Source: Lepiota brunneoincarnata
Taxonomy: Eukaryota > Basidiomycota > Agaricomycetes > Agaricales > Agaricaceae
Assembly: GCA_023014365.1 (NCBI GenBank)
Contig: JAEBUN010000002.1
Location: forward strand, 868,001 to 932,000
Direction of reading: 5' to 3'
Length of the DNA: 64,000 nucleotides
Numbering within the stretch: the stretch's first letter is position 1; each line of letters starts with the position of its first letter. Both the position numbers and the translations under genes were made by a program. Shown in pieces: positions 22,939 through 37,758 of this stretch. A model generated the notes under the pieces. That model worked only from the letters and a program-made list of their open reading frames with translations, made no database searches and was not told the DNA's origin.

Positions 22939-25334
22939 TTACCACTCTCCGTCGAATCCGACAAAGCCTAACACCAGAGTCAGCTCTCAACTCCCAACGG
23001 AGGCAAGGAGAGAAAACGCACCGGTCAACAAGAAGACTGGGAAATATCTCTTCTTCTCTAAAGACGAGCACCAATTCCATGCACTCGTGAGCCGACCGTC
23101 AATACAACTCCCCGCATCAAAGAAATTATCCGCTCCAGATCCATCAAATCCGTGCCTGAAGAAATCCCCCAAAACCTCTTTTATCAAGTTATCTATTGAC
23201 CCAAACTCATCCTCAATATACGACCTCAGCGCCGGCTTCTCCACCAGATCTGGAATCTGACGGAGGGTATTGCAGATGGGCAGAAGGATGCGGTAAACCT
23301 GGGTATACTTGTCTATGAACATGAGCGCATTGGGCACATTGTGATCGCCCATGTGGATGACTGACGAGCCAATCCATGTGCCGACGCTCTTTTGTGCTTT
23401 GTGTAGGATAGTGTGCATCATACGCGATGTTTTCGGTGCCGCTTGGACTCGGTTGAGTCCTTGGCCGGTGTCCCGGAGACGGTAGGATACGTTTTCTGAA
23501 AGGAGGTCTTGTTCGGCCAAGGACCACAGATGGAACATATCTAGGTGGGATAAGGGGTTGAGGTTAGTGATACTTTAATATAACAAAGGCCCGAAATGCG
23601 TACCGTGCAAGATCTCCCTCCAGAGCGTCAAACTTTGCAATACGTATGCATATTGTTTACTGTGATCATGCGATAATCTTGCTCCATTCTTCCCACTTCT
23701 GATAGCCAAACTACTCTTTGGGTCTTTTGCTTGTGTTGGGTGGAAATATTGTTTCAAATACATGATCATCTTGTCACAAGGGTCGCGATTGACTCTCAAG
23801 AACGCGTGGTTGTCACCGATCGAATACAGGCATTGGCATACTTGCTCTTGTGATAGACCGTTCTTTGAGTATTTCGCAGAGAGGACTTCAATGGCACTTT
23901 CTTTTGCCTTGATGTCCTTTTGAATTTCCCTACGTGTGCGACCCTCGGAATAAATTTCTTTTGTGGCGATCGTGATGAGGTCATCCCGAAGTAGATCAAC
24001 AGTGTCATGTTGTTCCAAAACACAATACACGGTCTTGATAGGCTGGATGCAAGAGAAACTCAGGAGCTCTTTTACATCTGGTGACTGGCTGTCCTGAACG
24101 GCTCTTCAGTCACAATACTACGGTGAAGCAATAGAGAAAACTCACCTGAAGCATATAAATCAACTTGCCATACGTCGTCCTCATCTTCTCCGGATTCGTA
24201 ATCTTATGCCTCCTCCCAAGTTCAAACACCTGCTGATAAAACTCCGCGTTTGCCTGGAAGTCCCGGTCCTGGAACAACTCCTGCCCCTGCTTGTAATCTG
24301 CCGCAAGCACCAATCCAGACATGATCGCACACAGCTCCCGGATCTGGTGCACAATCCGCTTGGCTTTGGACAACCCAAACCCAATAGTGTCGATCTTGTC
24401 CGTGTACTCTGATACAGACAAGGCAGCTTCAAGCAGGCGGAGGTACTTGCGCTCGCCAAGGGTAAGGCGGAGAGGGATGTACTTTGCACGCTCGACGAAC
24501 CATTCGCCTACCTTGGCGCCAACTGCTGGTTGGGCACTTAGTAGACCGTTGGTGGTGGTGGCAGTGGGAGAAGGAGAAACTGAGCCGGGAGTGACCTTTT
24601 GCCAGCTCTCGCCATCATCTAGGTCACCCTCTGCGTCTTCTTCCCCCACCTCGCCATCGACTTTCGTCTTATGAGAGAGATATTGAGTTATTTTTTTCAC
24701 AAAAGAACTAGCCGCAGTAAATACCGAATCGCTGTTCTCCGCGCCGGCGCCAGTGGCAGGGGTGGCAGCACCGGATGTGCCAGGTGTGTCGGCAGCTGAT
24801 ACCGGGAGGGGAGAGACGGAAGTAGTTGAAGAGGTACGAAGGACGGCACTCCCGTTATTTGCCTTTGCCTTTTTGCTCTCTTTTTCCTGATATTCGTCGA
24901 GCGGCCTTACGGCGTGTCGTTTTCTTGAGCCTTTGCGGTGTTGGGCTGCAAAGCAGACTTCGCAATATGCATCTGAGCACGTTTCGCAGAGCACTTGAGC
25001 GGGTTGGTCTACACCACCAAAATGATGAGTAACAAGACGTTGAATCCGGAAACAGTCACAGAGCAAAAAGAGCGCCGATGATTTTTCACTCGATCAGTCC
25101 CAGCAGCAAATCGGAAGCTTGCGTTGCCTGCGCACCTTCACACTCGATGCAGTACCCCTCTACGAGGGGCTTCTCTGTGTTCTCCTCGTCCCATCCCTGT
25201 GCTGGTGCATTTGCCATATCGCCCGTCACCGTTGGATGCTCAATCGCCTCATGGTTATCACTCAGAATATTCGCGAGCGAAAAGGTGGCTTTTTCGTCGC
25301 TTTGCGCCGGAGGGTTGGGTTGTGTGTCTGTCAT
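22939..25334 (-). CDS. DUF2009-family protein with N-terminal B-box-like zinc finger
   Basis: This is a conserved eukaryotic protein of unknown function (DUF2009). The start at 25334 (MTDTQPNPPAQSDEKATF) gives an acidic N-terminus. A cysteine/histidine cluster follows, built from GYCIECE and CETCSDAYCEVCFAAQHRKG, spacing like a B-box zinc finger. A Ser/Thr/Ala-rich linker leads to the DUF2009 region: GEWFVERAKYIPLRLTLGER, HKITNPEKMRTTYGKLIYML, a long helical part with CLYSIGDNHAFLRVNRDPCD, and SVIHMGDHNVPNALMFIDKY. A final small exon (FVGFDGEW, ending 22939) follows a GT-AG intron that starts in the codon after FLLTG; without it the protein would read through into unrelated residues. The gene is intact. 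Its role in the cell is not known to me. Confidence 0.82.
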
Positions 25335-25591
25335 TGGTAAGATGGAGAGATGAGGTGAGGGTAGGAGTGACGCGTGAAATGTTGGCTGCACGTGGATGTG
25401 GCGGACTGGTCTATAAATGCTCCGATGCGGACGCGACGGGGAAGAATGCAACTCTATTAGCCCGCGGCTCGTATGAGGAAATAATGTACAGGTAATGCCA
25501 ATATTCACCCAACTTCCATAACATCAAGTAAAAGTGCGCGGATATACATGAGACAATCTGAAGTTAACGGACCTCACTGTTACCAGTGGTA

Positions 25592-27145
25592 TTACCTTCC
25601 CTCCCATACCCCATTCACCCCGTGCCTTTTGTCCTCTAATCTCCGTCCAGTCCAGTCCTCTTCCCCGACACGAGCTGCCCAGTCACCTGCATCTTCCCAT
25701 GAATCCTCCCAATCGGTAGCATCAGACTGCGTGCTAGTTTGTCGGGTGATTGCAGGTGGACGTGTCTCAGCTGTGAGTGTATGTGCCTTTGGTATTGAGG
25801 CCGCGACTAGTGGAGCAGACACTTGTGGTGAGTTGACAGCTGGCTGTCCGGCGGGCTGGATATAGAGGGGAGCGGGTGGGGCACGACGTTTCTTCTTCAT
25901 GAGGTTTTTGGCGGGCTTGATAACTTTGAGATTACCATGAACCGGAAGTGAGGAGGATGTGTTACTGTTGGACAGAATTGGGGGATAGGAATGTTCGTCA
26001 CGGAGTACAGAGGTATTTGTGCTAGCGGTAAATTTGGCTTCTTCAGGGGTAGTAATTTCAGTCGATAGCGACTTGTCTCGAAGGTGATGGTGTGAATCTG
26101 TGGATGATTGGGAAAATCGAGTGTATCGCTGATTTTCGATGTCACTGGGTCCGTAAGAATCGCCATCATCATCTGAGGGTGCACCAAAGAGAGGTTCACG
26201 GTGTTCGCTGTTATTCGGGTCGGGGGAATCTGGGTCAAGATTGATGGTGTTGGAGGCTTTTACTATCGAATCAATCAACCAAAACTGAACAATGTTCATG
26301 ATGATGGGGAAAATGCCCATGGAACTGATAAGACGTGTTAGTGCAATGGGCGTGATACCAGCGGCTAAAGGCATACAATATAACTTGGAATACATCACCG
26401 TCGTCAGTCCAGGTCCAGCTAAGGATCCATTCACCAATTTTGAATATACCAGGAAAGAGTGCGAGAAGCCCAACAACTAATAGTTTCATAGTTGTCAAGG
26501 ACAGGACATAGATGGCGGCCTGGGGAGCCCAGTACTTGACAGAAGGGGGATTTCCATAAACACCCGACTCGAACCCCTTGAGTTGCAGCTTGACGGAAGC
26601 AATATAAGTAAAAAGATGCAGAATAACATAAATAAGAGCAACTCCTGCGCGACCATGTATTAATATACTGTAAGGGGGTTGGAAAGTGCGACGGACCGAG
26701 AGTGGTATCAATCAAGATGTTAAGAAAATAGAACACGCAGGCATTCGATTCGGAGTGGCTCGAGCCCAAGTCTGACACGAAAACGTTAACGCCGTGGACG
26801 AACATCTGACCCACAACCTGTTTTGAAACATCAAAGAGCCTAAGATGACCCCGCTTTAGATGCGCGGTGGCGACGACAAACCAAAAACGCGACATACCAT
26901 ATCCGCCACGGCCGTTTTTGGGTCTCCCGATGCCGCTTGTACACGAGCGAGAGGATAACAAGAGTGCCCATGAGCCCTTGGACGATCTACACGTTCATAA
27001 GCCTGCAGTTCTTGCCTCAAGTTAAGTGCGGGGTAATTACAAGAGCCGTGGGCCCTAATAGCTGGCATGAGCGCTTGTCCACTTCTGGATAGGATGCTAG
27101 AAAGCTTCCTGGAGGTTCATAGTCGAAGGAATCGGCTGCCTGCAT
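25592..27145 (-). CDS. STIMATE/TMEM110-like vacuolar or ER membrane protein
   Basis: This is a multi-pass membrane protein related to STIMATE (TMEM110), an ER calcium-entry regulator in animals with vacuolar-membrane homologues in fungi. The start at 27145 gives MQAADSFDYEPPGSFLA, then a first helix (VQGLMGTLVILSLVYKRHRE). The family hallmark follows: VGQMFVHGVNVFVSDLG and CVFYFLNILIDTTLG. More helices (VALIYVILHLFTYIASVKLQ, ALFPGIFKIGEWILSW, MGIFPIIMNIVQFWLIDS) precede a long soluble C-terminus of about 220 residues, with acidic patches and the basic stretch KKKRRAPPAP. Introns are short and phased. The link to calcium control in fungi is inference from the animal family. It shares a 121-bp divergent promoter with sec18. 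Confidence 0.75.
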
Positions 27146-27266
27146 GGGGTTGTTCAGAGAGCGTTGCTGCTCCTGAAGCACCATGGCCGCCGATATGTCC
27201 GATTACGTAACACTCTCCAACCCACTGGATAAATCTTTGCTGTGACACCGACAGTCCTAACGACAG
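27146..27266. promoter_or_regulatory. Compact divergent promoter, STIMATE-like / sec18
   Basis: Only 121 bp separate the two start codons, so leaders and promoters must overlap. No TATA-like box is obvious. The short distance suggests shared regulation, which is inference. Confidence 0.4.
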
Positions 27267-30222
<2,956 letters not shown>

Positions 30223-31495
30223 CTTGTATTGCGCGAAGGGGCTTCAGCTACCACGATGTAGAATACAATAAATGTTTTTGGGCATTGTATATCCAATTTT
30301 TGTAGTCTTTTGTAGAGTCTCAACATTGTATGCACACTGTGGAGCCTTGATCAAGTCTGGACAAGGTTCTAGGCAACGGCTGCTAGGAAAGGGAACGAGC
30401 CATGACCGGTTTCGGCCTGCTATTTGCTGTATTACATGCACAGGACTCTATCTCGAATGCTGCGGAGGGATTGCTGAGTGCGTTACCCGGGCTAGTGGTA
30501 TGGGTTCTATGGCGAGGAGCTTGAGGCGGGAGTCCAAGCAAGAGAGAGGCGACAGGTGCAGAATCTACGGAGGTGATAGATTGCGGAGAGTTGGCTATGT
30601 ATGCCAGATGGAGAAAGGGAGATAGAAAAATAAGTTATGCACCTAGGTATACGCTTGTTGACGATAGAGACCTTTAGCAAGCATGTCGCGTATGGCGACC
30701 TCGCACTGTACAACTCATTATGCGCAAACAGCCGTCTATTATTCCTTCAATGAACTCAGCTCATGAACTACACCAACATCATTCTTGCACAAGGCGCATT
30801 GCATGAGCTGGAGCCTCCGAGCGGCAGCGGGGGTCAATGAACTGTTGGGAAGAGCTTGATATAAATATGGTACTTGCATAAGGCTGTAGTGGTGGCTCTC
30901 GTTCATCGAAAATGCCAAAAACCGGGTTTGCTAAAGGTCTCTGATCCCAGATATGCATATGATACGAATCTCGTTCACCTGCACACTCCCAGCATGTCCG
31001 ACGAAGTATATGTTACACGGGCGCGAGCCATCCACCGTGATATCAGCTTCACAACTTTGAGCCCAAAATACAAAACAAAAAAGAAGAGGTGACTAAAAGC
31101 TCCTTATATATAATTCAACGCCTCCAACCCCGCCTTTCCACGACCTTATCAGATTAATCCATGGTCCAAGAAGCCGAACCGCCCTTGAGCTCCTGCTGAA
31201 TTGTTCACGATTCAACGCTTCTGGTGCCGTTCTTACTATCGAGGATCATGACGTTCGCTGCGTGCACTGGAGCTCCCGTCTCCCTACCTTATTCGGTTCA
31301 TCCCAGCCTCGGCTTACCATCCTCCTAATTCCTACAACCTACGTGAGGCTGAATAATAACGGCTTTACAGCGAGGCCATGAACCCTCCACTGCTCAACAT
31401 GCTATGTCTCCCGGCCGCGAGCTACTCACGACGCAGGAAGGAGAAATCGATCAGCAAAACTAGTTGCTTCCAAGCTCAGGTTTACAACTCATACA

Positions 31496-32150
31496 GTGTC
31501 CCCTGCAAACGAGCCACTCGTGGTGCAGGATGGAGAAGCCAGTCAGGAAGATCTAGCGGCACTCAATGTGTCTCCTGCCAACAAGTCACTTGCGATACCA
31601 CGGGACGGTCAACAAAACCCGGTCACATTCAAAGTCGGATCCATAGATCACGCTATGCTTCCCGATCACAAGCTACCCATGACGCAGGACAGTGAAACCA
31701 ATGGACAAAGCCCAGTCACTATCGAGCCCGGTTCCACAGATTCAATTGCCTCCCGCCTCCCGGAAACCACTTCCTCAAACACTCGTAATCTCGTAATCTT
31801 CACTGTTGTCGAGGCTGCCTTTACTGCATTGATATTATACTGTCTCTGTTCTCTCTCCGCCAATTTCCGATCGCGAATGACAACGTCATGATTGTCAGAG
31901 GTTGCCTCACCGCCATCTTTATAGTCTGGCACACCATCGCCCTGACTTTTGTTGCACGTCGACCACCAACCGACATCGTCTCAACCGTAACTGGGGGCTT
32001 CCTGGATCGTTTGTCGTACTTCTTCACTGCGAGGGCCACAAAGACATATATAATAGCTCTTATTGCGCCTCTCGTCCTTCTCGCTACGAGGACAACGGAT
32101 TTGGTTTCGTCATAGACGACTACTAGCCATGGAATGTCAAGCCATATGCA
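31496..32150 (+). pseudogene. Possible remnant of a small multi-helix membrane protein
   Basis: I do not recognise the family. A frame ending near 31891 contains a Ser/Pro-rich part with a repeated VSPAN(E/K) phrase and then a helix (VVEAAFTALILYCLCSLSAN). It is followed in another frame (31888-32115) by two more hydrophobic helices, CLTAIFIVWHTIALTFVA and TYIIALIAPLVLLA. Three helices in overlapping frames with no clear start, end or intron suggest a decayed membrane-protein gene. Chance hydrophobic frames cannot be excluded. Confidence 0.3.
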
Positions 32151-33237
32151 GGGCCTGTGAACTGTGAGTGCGATTCTATTTCGAGGGTGTCTAACATGTT
32201 GAGACTGGCATCGGTACCGTACCCTTATGTCAACGGTTTAACCATACAGTACTGCAGCTGTTGACACCGAAAAAGAAAGGGCACAAGGAAGATCAGCATG
32301 TATTTTCCTCGGTGGAAATTCGACTTTCCGTAAAACAACTCTACAATCCCAAACATCACGTATATCGGTTTAGCCGGTTTGCCTCTATGAACCACGCCAA
32401 TTTACCATACCCTACGTGGGACTTACTGGGCCATCTCAAACTATCGCATCACTGTTCGCCACTGTTCTGATCTATATACCAAATCCCGAATTTACGGCAG
32501 GCACTGCGGTGCCTGACCGAAACAGCGATATCTCCAAACTAGATCAACCTCCCAACAGGAGGGTCACAGTCTCCTGGCAATATTCGCCCTGAAGCTACTA
32601 ATCAGATGTCGCTATTCTAAACTATTTCCATGAACAACACCGATGGGGCAGATGTGGCACTCTTTCCCATCAACTCCAACGAGATTGCGTCTAGCATGTT
32701 CATGAGTTCTCCAAGAACAGGAAATTGGCAAAGTTCTTCCGCCGTGCGACCACTCCCCTTCGATACGATCAATGGAGTGGGTGCGTGTTCACCGCCTCGA
32801 AAGCCTTTACATCGTACTCCCTAACGATTAGCAGGGATACCAAGAATGAAGATGATTTTTGGATCCACACTCCGACGATTCACCGATGATGACAATGTTT
32901 TGGCACAAATATATCCTGTTGCGCAGTCGTTTCTGATCCGAATGGACAAGTAATTGCAAACAGGTAACAAGCTGTTCAAGCGCATAAAAGACATAACGAA
33001 CAAAGAGAGGAATGTCAAGTCAAGAGCCCGGACAACCCAGGATCGAGTTAAGCATTGTGTGACATGGACGCGGGTGGAGGAGGTACTTGTGTTTCTGCTA
33101 GCAGTGTACCTTTGGTGTGGACCTTCCTTACCTACCAGCAGCTCCGTTGGTTAAGGGAGAGGACACGCACAACTTGAGTCATGATGCAGCGATCGACGAG
33201 TTTGATTTATCTACCTTATAGACCTCTCTACCTGATA

Positions 33238-33500
33238 GCGTAAAAAGAAAAAGAATTCGGGGGTGAAAATTGGGACCAAATTGTGGATTGGCGAGACAGG
33301 TGCCGGAGAACGCTGCGGCGAGGTTACAATGCCCGGACCAGGAATGTAGGACCCAACTGTATTTCCTAGTCTCGAGATGTGGACCCCTTGACCAAGTCTG
33401 TGGATCGGGTTCTTGGCAACACCTGCAAGGAAACAGGAACGACCCATTACCGTTTTGGGCCTGGTCATCTGGCATAGCCTATGCACCGAGACTCTATCCC
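33238..33500 (+). repeat. Degenerate second copy of sec18 3' end and flank
   Basis: By eye this aligns with 30096-30450. Shared landmarks in order are a GAATTCG...TGAAAATTGG-type segment, GCGAGACAGG, a GAGAA(T/C)G(T/C)TGCGG(A/C)GAGGTT segment and a GGAATGTAG/GGGATGTAG stop-codon region. Further on come CCTTGA(T/C)CAAGTCTG, GGTTCT(A/T)GGCAAC and finally GACTCTATC. It therefore copies the last sec18 codons, the stop and about 230 bp of 3' flank. Substitutions and small gaps show it is old and non-coding. Confidence 0.6.
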
Positions 33501-33575
33501 CACTTGTCCACCTACCTCATCCTCCGCAACCGTACTGAGTCTTACTTAGCCTAGCACAGCAAGAAAGCCGCAGAG

Positions 33576-34698
33576 ATGTCAACTGAACTCGCTGCTGGCG
33601 ATCGCCCGCCCCACCTTCCGCCTCCTCTCCCAAGGTCAGCCTCTCAGCCGAAACCAAAGGGCATCTTGAAGAAGAATGCATCGAACTCGTCGGGTGACTC
33701 TGGCATGGCGGCTCAGTGAGCACCCACCTCTCTGATATCAAAGAGAATCCCTCCCCGCTGACGAGTAGTATCGTATCACTTTCCCATGGGAGTGTAGTAG
33801 TCTGCAGTGGGACGAGGAGAACCTCGCACTGACAGAGGTACAGAAGGATAGCCTGATGAAGATCACAGAGCCCAAGACACCCTTTGTTAGATACAACGCG
33901 GAGACTGATACAGTCGAAGGAGGTACGCGGCTCTCTCAATTCCTATTCATTCTCACCTATCATTGGCTCTATTGATTTCGCCCCTACCTGAGCACTAAGC
34001 GCTCAAATCTCCTATCTCTGATAGATATACCTGTTATCGACCTGGGGAACCAGTACAACTACTCAGACTCGCCGCCACAGTCCCCGACGGCGGTCTCCTC
34101 GACTGGGGCAGACACCTCTGGGCCTTCATCAAGGAGGACGTCGATTTCGAGTGTAGGGGGGGCCGGGACGTCAATGTCGGGACGGTCCGTGGGCAGCGGT
34201 GCTAGTAGCAGGAGCACGAGCTTTAATCTGCCGGACGAGGCGAGGAGGGGGATTCGTGCGGCAGATGCTGGAAATAGGGGGGAAGAGGTTGAGGAGGACG
34301 AGGAGATGGATGAAGAGGGTGAGTTTTTATCATTATTTTATATGAATATCGAAGGTAAAGGATTCTGGTAGCCGCCGCAAAACATGCAGCTTTTATTCGG
34401 GCTCGTGGCAGGCACTATTCAAATGAGGCCGAGGCTATGAAGGTATGCTAGTAACTACAGCGAGGTCATTCTCTCAACCCCCGTTCCTCAGCGCGCCGCA
34501 CAGCTTATGGAGGAGGAAGACGACGAAGATGTACAGGGGGAGGGAAACCATGTCAATAACGCCAGTGATCATGAAGAAGATCGGAGCTTCGATGGTAGCG
34601 AGGAGGGCGCTGTCCCTCCTGTTCCACTACTACCCGATGGTCTGAATCCAAACGCGAAAGCACCCAAAATCAATGGAGTTGGACACTCCAAGGATTGA
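33576..34698 (+). CDS. GLC8: Protein phosphatase inhibitor 2 (IPP-2/Glc8)
   Basis: Inhibitor-2/Glc8 regulates type-1 protein phosphatase. All three family contact motifs are readable: the N-terminal [11 protein letters not shown], the middle [15 protein letters not shown] with [11 protein letters not shown] (carrying the conserved phosphorylatable Thr-Pro), and the C-terminal [20 protein letters not shown] with the HYxNEA sequence that reaches the phosphatase active site. Exons 33576-33715, 33798-33922 and 34025-34318 are followed by one small exon and a last one ending 34698. The acceptor at 33797 was chosen because it alone restores HSLQWDEEN. The spacer between motifs is Ser-rich and acidic, as in other fungi. 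The gene is intact. Confidence 0.88.
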
Positions 34699-34891
34699 TG
34701 GACCCCAATAGTAGTAGAACGAAGTATTGCATCTACTGTAAACTTTCCCCACTCGGTATATCGATGCTTGTTATTCTCTATCGAGTGGAGATAAGATCAA
34801 TTGCCAATTTAAATCCCTCGATCACGTAGCTGCGATCATTGACAAAAATTTAGATCTCCTTCGACGCAGGAAATCCCCTGGAAATATCACC

Positions 34892-36494
34892 ATGACCACA
34901 TCCAGCACAAGCGCAGGAAAGGGCCTCTTGCTGAAAGCCGATCCAATAGCTGCGACCTTCCGGGACGAGGTCAAGGCATCATTGGAGAAACGCGCCCGGA
35001 AACCGAAACTGGTCGGGATACTTGCAACTTCGTCTGCCCCTAGCAGAAACTACGCGGAATTCACTAAGAAACAGTGTGAGGAATTTGGATTTGAGTTTGT
35101 GTTGTGCAGGACGGGGGCGGCGGTGTCAAGTGAGTTGGGAGATGGTGAAGGTGTGGAGGAGGCGATTATTGAGGCGAATGAGGATGAGAGTGTTGATGGG
35201 ATTATGGTGTGTATCCATCCCGTGCCCCCCTCACCCCTCTCCAAATCCCTCCGAGGGGATGGTTGCTGAGAGTTTGGGTTCATAGGTTTATTATCCGGTT
35301 TTTGGACCGCAACAGGTTGGTTTGTGCGCTTGGAGTGATAGACGATTCGTGAATAACGATTGTTTCAGGACCATTATTTGCAACAGGTACCCTCTTACTC
35401 TCCAACCGTTCCTCTGTGCCTTCACGACAGACTACGATAGGTCGTGTCACCTTTGAAAGATGTCGAGGGTTTGCACTTCAAGTTCCACTACAACTTGTAC
35501 CACAAGTACGTACCACCTCACTACTCCCATGTTTTTCGAGTACATCAATCCTTTTAGTATTCGGTTCTTGGTACCTCAATCCCTCCTTGGTCCGACAACC
35601 GCAGGCTCGACAATCACGTCAACAGACAACGACCAACCGCCACCAGGGATGGTCAAATCCATTATTCCATGCACACCCCTCGCCATCGTCAAGTGTCTCG
35701 AGTACGTCGGTGTGTACAATAGGATTTTACCATATGGCGATAGGGCGTATGGGAAGACTATCACCGTCATCAATCGGTAAGGGGACATGTTTTGCAGGTT
35801 ATAGAGGGGGATTGCGGACTTTGACTAACAAAACCCGATCGTTGCATGCACAGGTCCGAAGTCGTCGGCCGGCCTTTGGCGGCATTGTTGGCAAATGACG
35901 GTGCGCGCGTGTTGTCCGTCGATATTGATTCCATCCAGGTTGGTGCATCCGGCGTACTTCATGATTTTAGTTTTCGTGTGCAAGATTCTGAGATAAGTTG
36001 TGGGTGATAAAAAAAAAAAACACCCAATAGGAATACACCAAGCGTCCACGCGTAGTCGCCTCGAACTCTGAATCCGGTGACGGTGTACCGGCGACTTCTT
36101 CAGCGCAAAGATATCACCCGCGTCATGTCGTTCACCCGAGCACGTTGAAGTTGCAAGAATGTCTTGCTATTTCAGATGTGGTCGTTTCCGCTGTTCCGAG
36201 TGCGACGTATAAAGTTAGAACGGAGTGGCTGAAGGATGGGTGTATTTGTTTGAACGTTGCTGCGGACAAGAATTTCGAGAAGGATGTCAGAGATAAGGTG
36301 GGTTATTCTTGTTGTGATTCTCAGTGGGTGGAGTTGGTCGCTTGATGATGGTACTTGTAGGCTTCGATTTATATTCCAGCTGTGGGCAAGGTTACTATAC
36401 TGATGCTTCTGCGAAACTTGTGAGCTGAGTTTATTTGTGTCAGGATTGCTTGCTGACGAAAGGTTGCAGGTTGCGACTACAGGAATATCGGTAG
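34892..36494 (+). CDS. MTD1: NAD-dependent 5,10-methylenetetrahydrofolate dehydrogenase (Mtd1)
   Basis: Mtd1 oxidises 5,10-methylene-THF to 5,10-methenyl-THF with NAD+, feeding cytosolic one-carbon metabolism for purines. The protein starts MTTSSTSAGKGLLLKADPIA. Family stretches follow: VGILATSSAPSRNYAEFTKK, VYYPVFGPQQ, HYLQQVVSPLKDVEGLHFK, PCTPLAIVKCLEYVGVYN, the nucleotide-binding region GKTITVINRSEVVGRPLAAL, ISDVVVSAVPSATYKV and GKVTILMLLRNLLRLQEY. These sit on at least eight short exons, the last two joined by a GT-AG intron that splits the Leu codon of RNLLRL. The stop is at 36492-36494. The monofunctional NAD type (as in yeast Mtd1) is indicated by the overall match rather than by a specificity residue I can name. 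The gene is intact. Confidence 0.88.
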
Positions 36495-36757
36495 TAAAAT
36501 CGTAGATCATGATGCCATGGAGGTGGATTCAATTATGTACTAAGTATGAGTTTCACTAGACTTCTTTCTTGAGTGCTGTCTATCTAAAAAAAGGTGTCGT
36601 GTGGTTCACGGTGCATTGGAGGTAATTAGTGTGTACAACACAGTTTGGTTGGGGCTTTCCAAAAAGTGATAGCTGGATGCATCGACAGAAAAAGGGGACG
36701 AGAAAGCAAGATTATACGGATAGCAGATGAGTGGAAGGCGTATTATGAAGCATCTCG

Positions 36758-37689
36758 TTATTTGAAATGGGCTTCAGTTAAAACATTGGTGGCTTCAAGC
36801 ATGGGGGTCGATGTTCCGGATGGGGGAAAACTTGAGGTAACGGGGGTCGCTAAGCCGGATTCGTCTGACATAAAGCGTACTCGTTGCCGGTGGAACTAGA
36901 AAACAGTGAGAAGGGAGGAAGGGAGGAAGGGAGAAATGAATAGTGTGCCGCCGAGAGGCGTACCTGAGGGAGTTTGGGTATTAAGACGAGTATGAGAGTG
37001 GTGAGATTAATGGCAAATAACCAAGGGTTATAGTTGGTGTAGTGCGTGGAAGCTAAGAAGCTAGGGAAATCACAAGCGAATGAGTGCTTGACGGGGGCAA
37101 ACAATGAAGAGGGTTTACAGTCCGATAGGGAGACAGAAAAGCCACTTCTTCGACGGAGTGTACTGTGCGCCGTCGTCAATCTGTTCCCAGAGCGTCAGGT
37201 CATCGTATGCACCACCATGTAAATCGCTTCCGAAGGGGATGCCGGTCACGCCGTGGAACATGATATATGATAGCTGAGTGAAATCAGACAAGTGCCGAGG
37301 TGACACGAAGTACAAGGAGAGGACGTACGATGAGGTAGAAGAGGTTAACGAGGGTCCAACTGATCTCCTGGGTCATTCCTGGTATCGTGTCGATGATGAT
37401 TTTGCCAGAGATAATGAGGACGACATGGATGAGCCAGGCGCCTGAAAGTTGTGTGAGCAGAAGCATGTAGATTTCGATGGGCGGGGCAGAGAGTACTACC
37501 TTTGGCATTGACCCAGTTTGCGTTGATATTGAGGTAGGCGTTGCGGTCGAGAGCGTCCTCAACAGACCGGTCTTTAAGCTCCTCGACTTTGACAATGCTC
37601 CCACTGCGGCCGCGTGCGCGCAAGGGCGAAGGCCTTGGTGTATGGTGGAGGTCGAGGGGAGGGAGTTTAATGGTAGTAGAAGGATTCAT
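36758..37689 (-). CDS. ORM1: ORM1/ORMDL, sphingolipid synthesis regulator
   Basis: ORM proteins are small ER membrane proteins that inhibit serine palmitoyltransferase and so set sphingolipid levels. The N-terminus contains a Ser-rich basic part (RARGRSGSIVKVEELKD) before the core, like the phosphorylated region of yeast Orm1/2. The core is complete: AYLNINANWVNAKGAWLIHV, IPGMTQEISWTLVNLFYL, SYIMFHGVTGIPFGSDLHGG, LTLWEQIDDGAQYTPSKKWL and SHYTNYNPWLFAINLTTLIL. It finishes with HRQRVRFM and a Ser/Thr-rich end (stop at 36758). Five or so exons have canonical splice sites. It is convergent with MTD1 (263 bp) and divergent from Virilizer (69 bp). The gene is intact. Confidence 0.92.
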
Positions 37690-37758
37690 GATGCATAGAG
37701 AGAGCCAAGTGCGCCTTAATTTTACATTCTCGGCATCCCCCGAGTTGTACTCTTACTC
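37690..37758. promoter_or_regulatory. 69-bp divergent promoter, ORM1 / Virilizer
   Basis: The two ATGs are only 69 bp apart, so transcription starts and leaders must overlap or extend into the opposite gene. No defined element is seen. Confidence 0.4.

Larger units (their letters stand above)
30223..33575. other. Gene-poor 3.3 kb downstream of sec18
   Basis: No confident gene lies here. It holds a weak membrane-protein frame (31.5-32.15 kb) and two partial copies of the sec18 3' end (about 30452-30500 and 33238-33500). The rest shows only short open frames. It looks like a rearranged region in an otherwise compact block. Confidence 0.5.
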
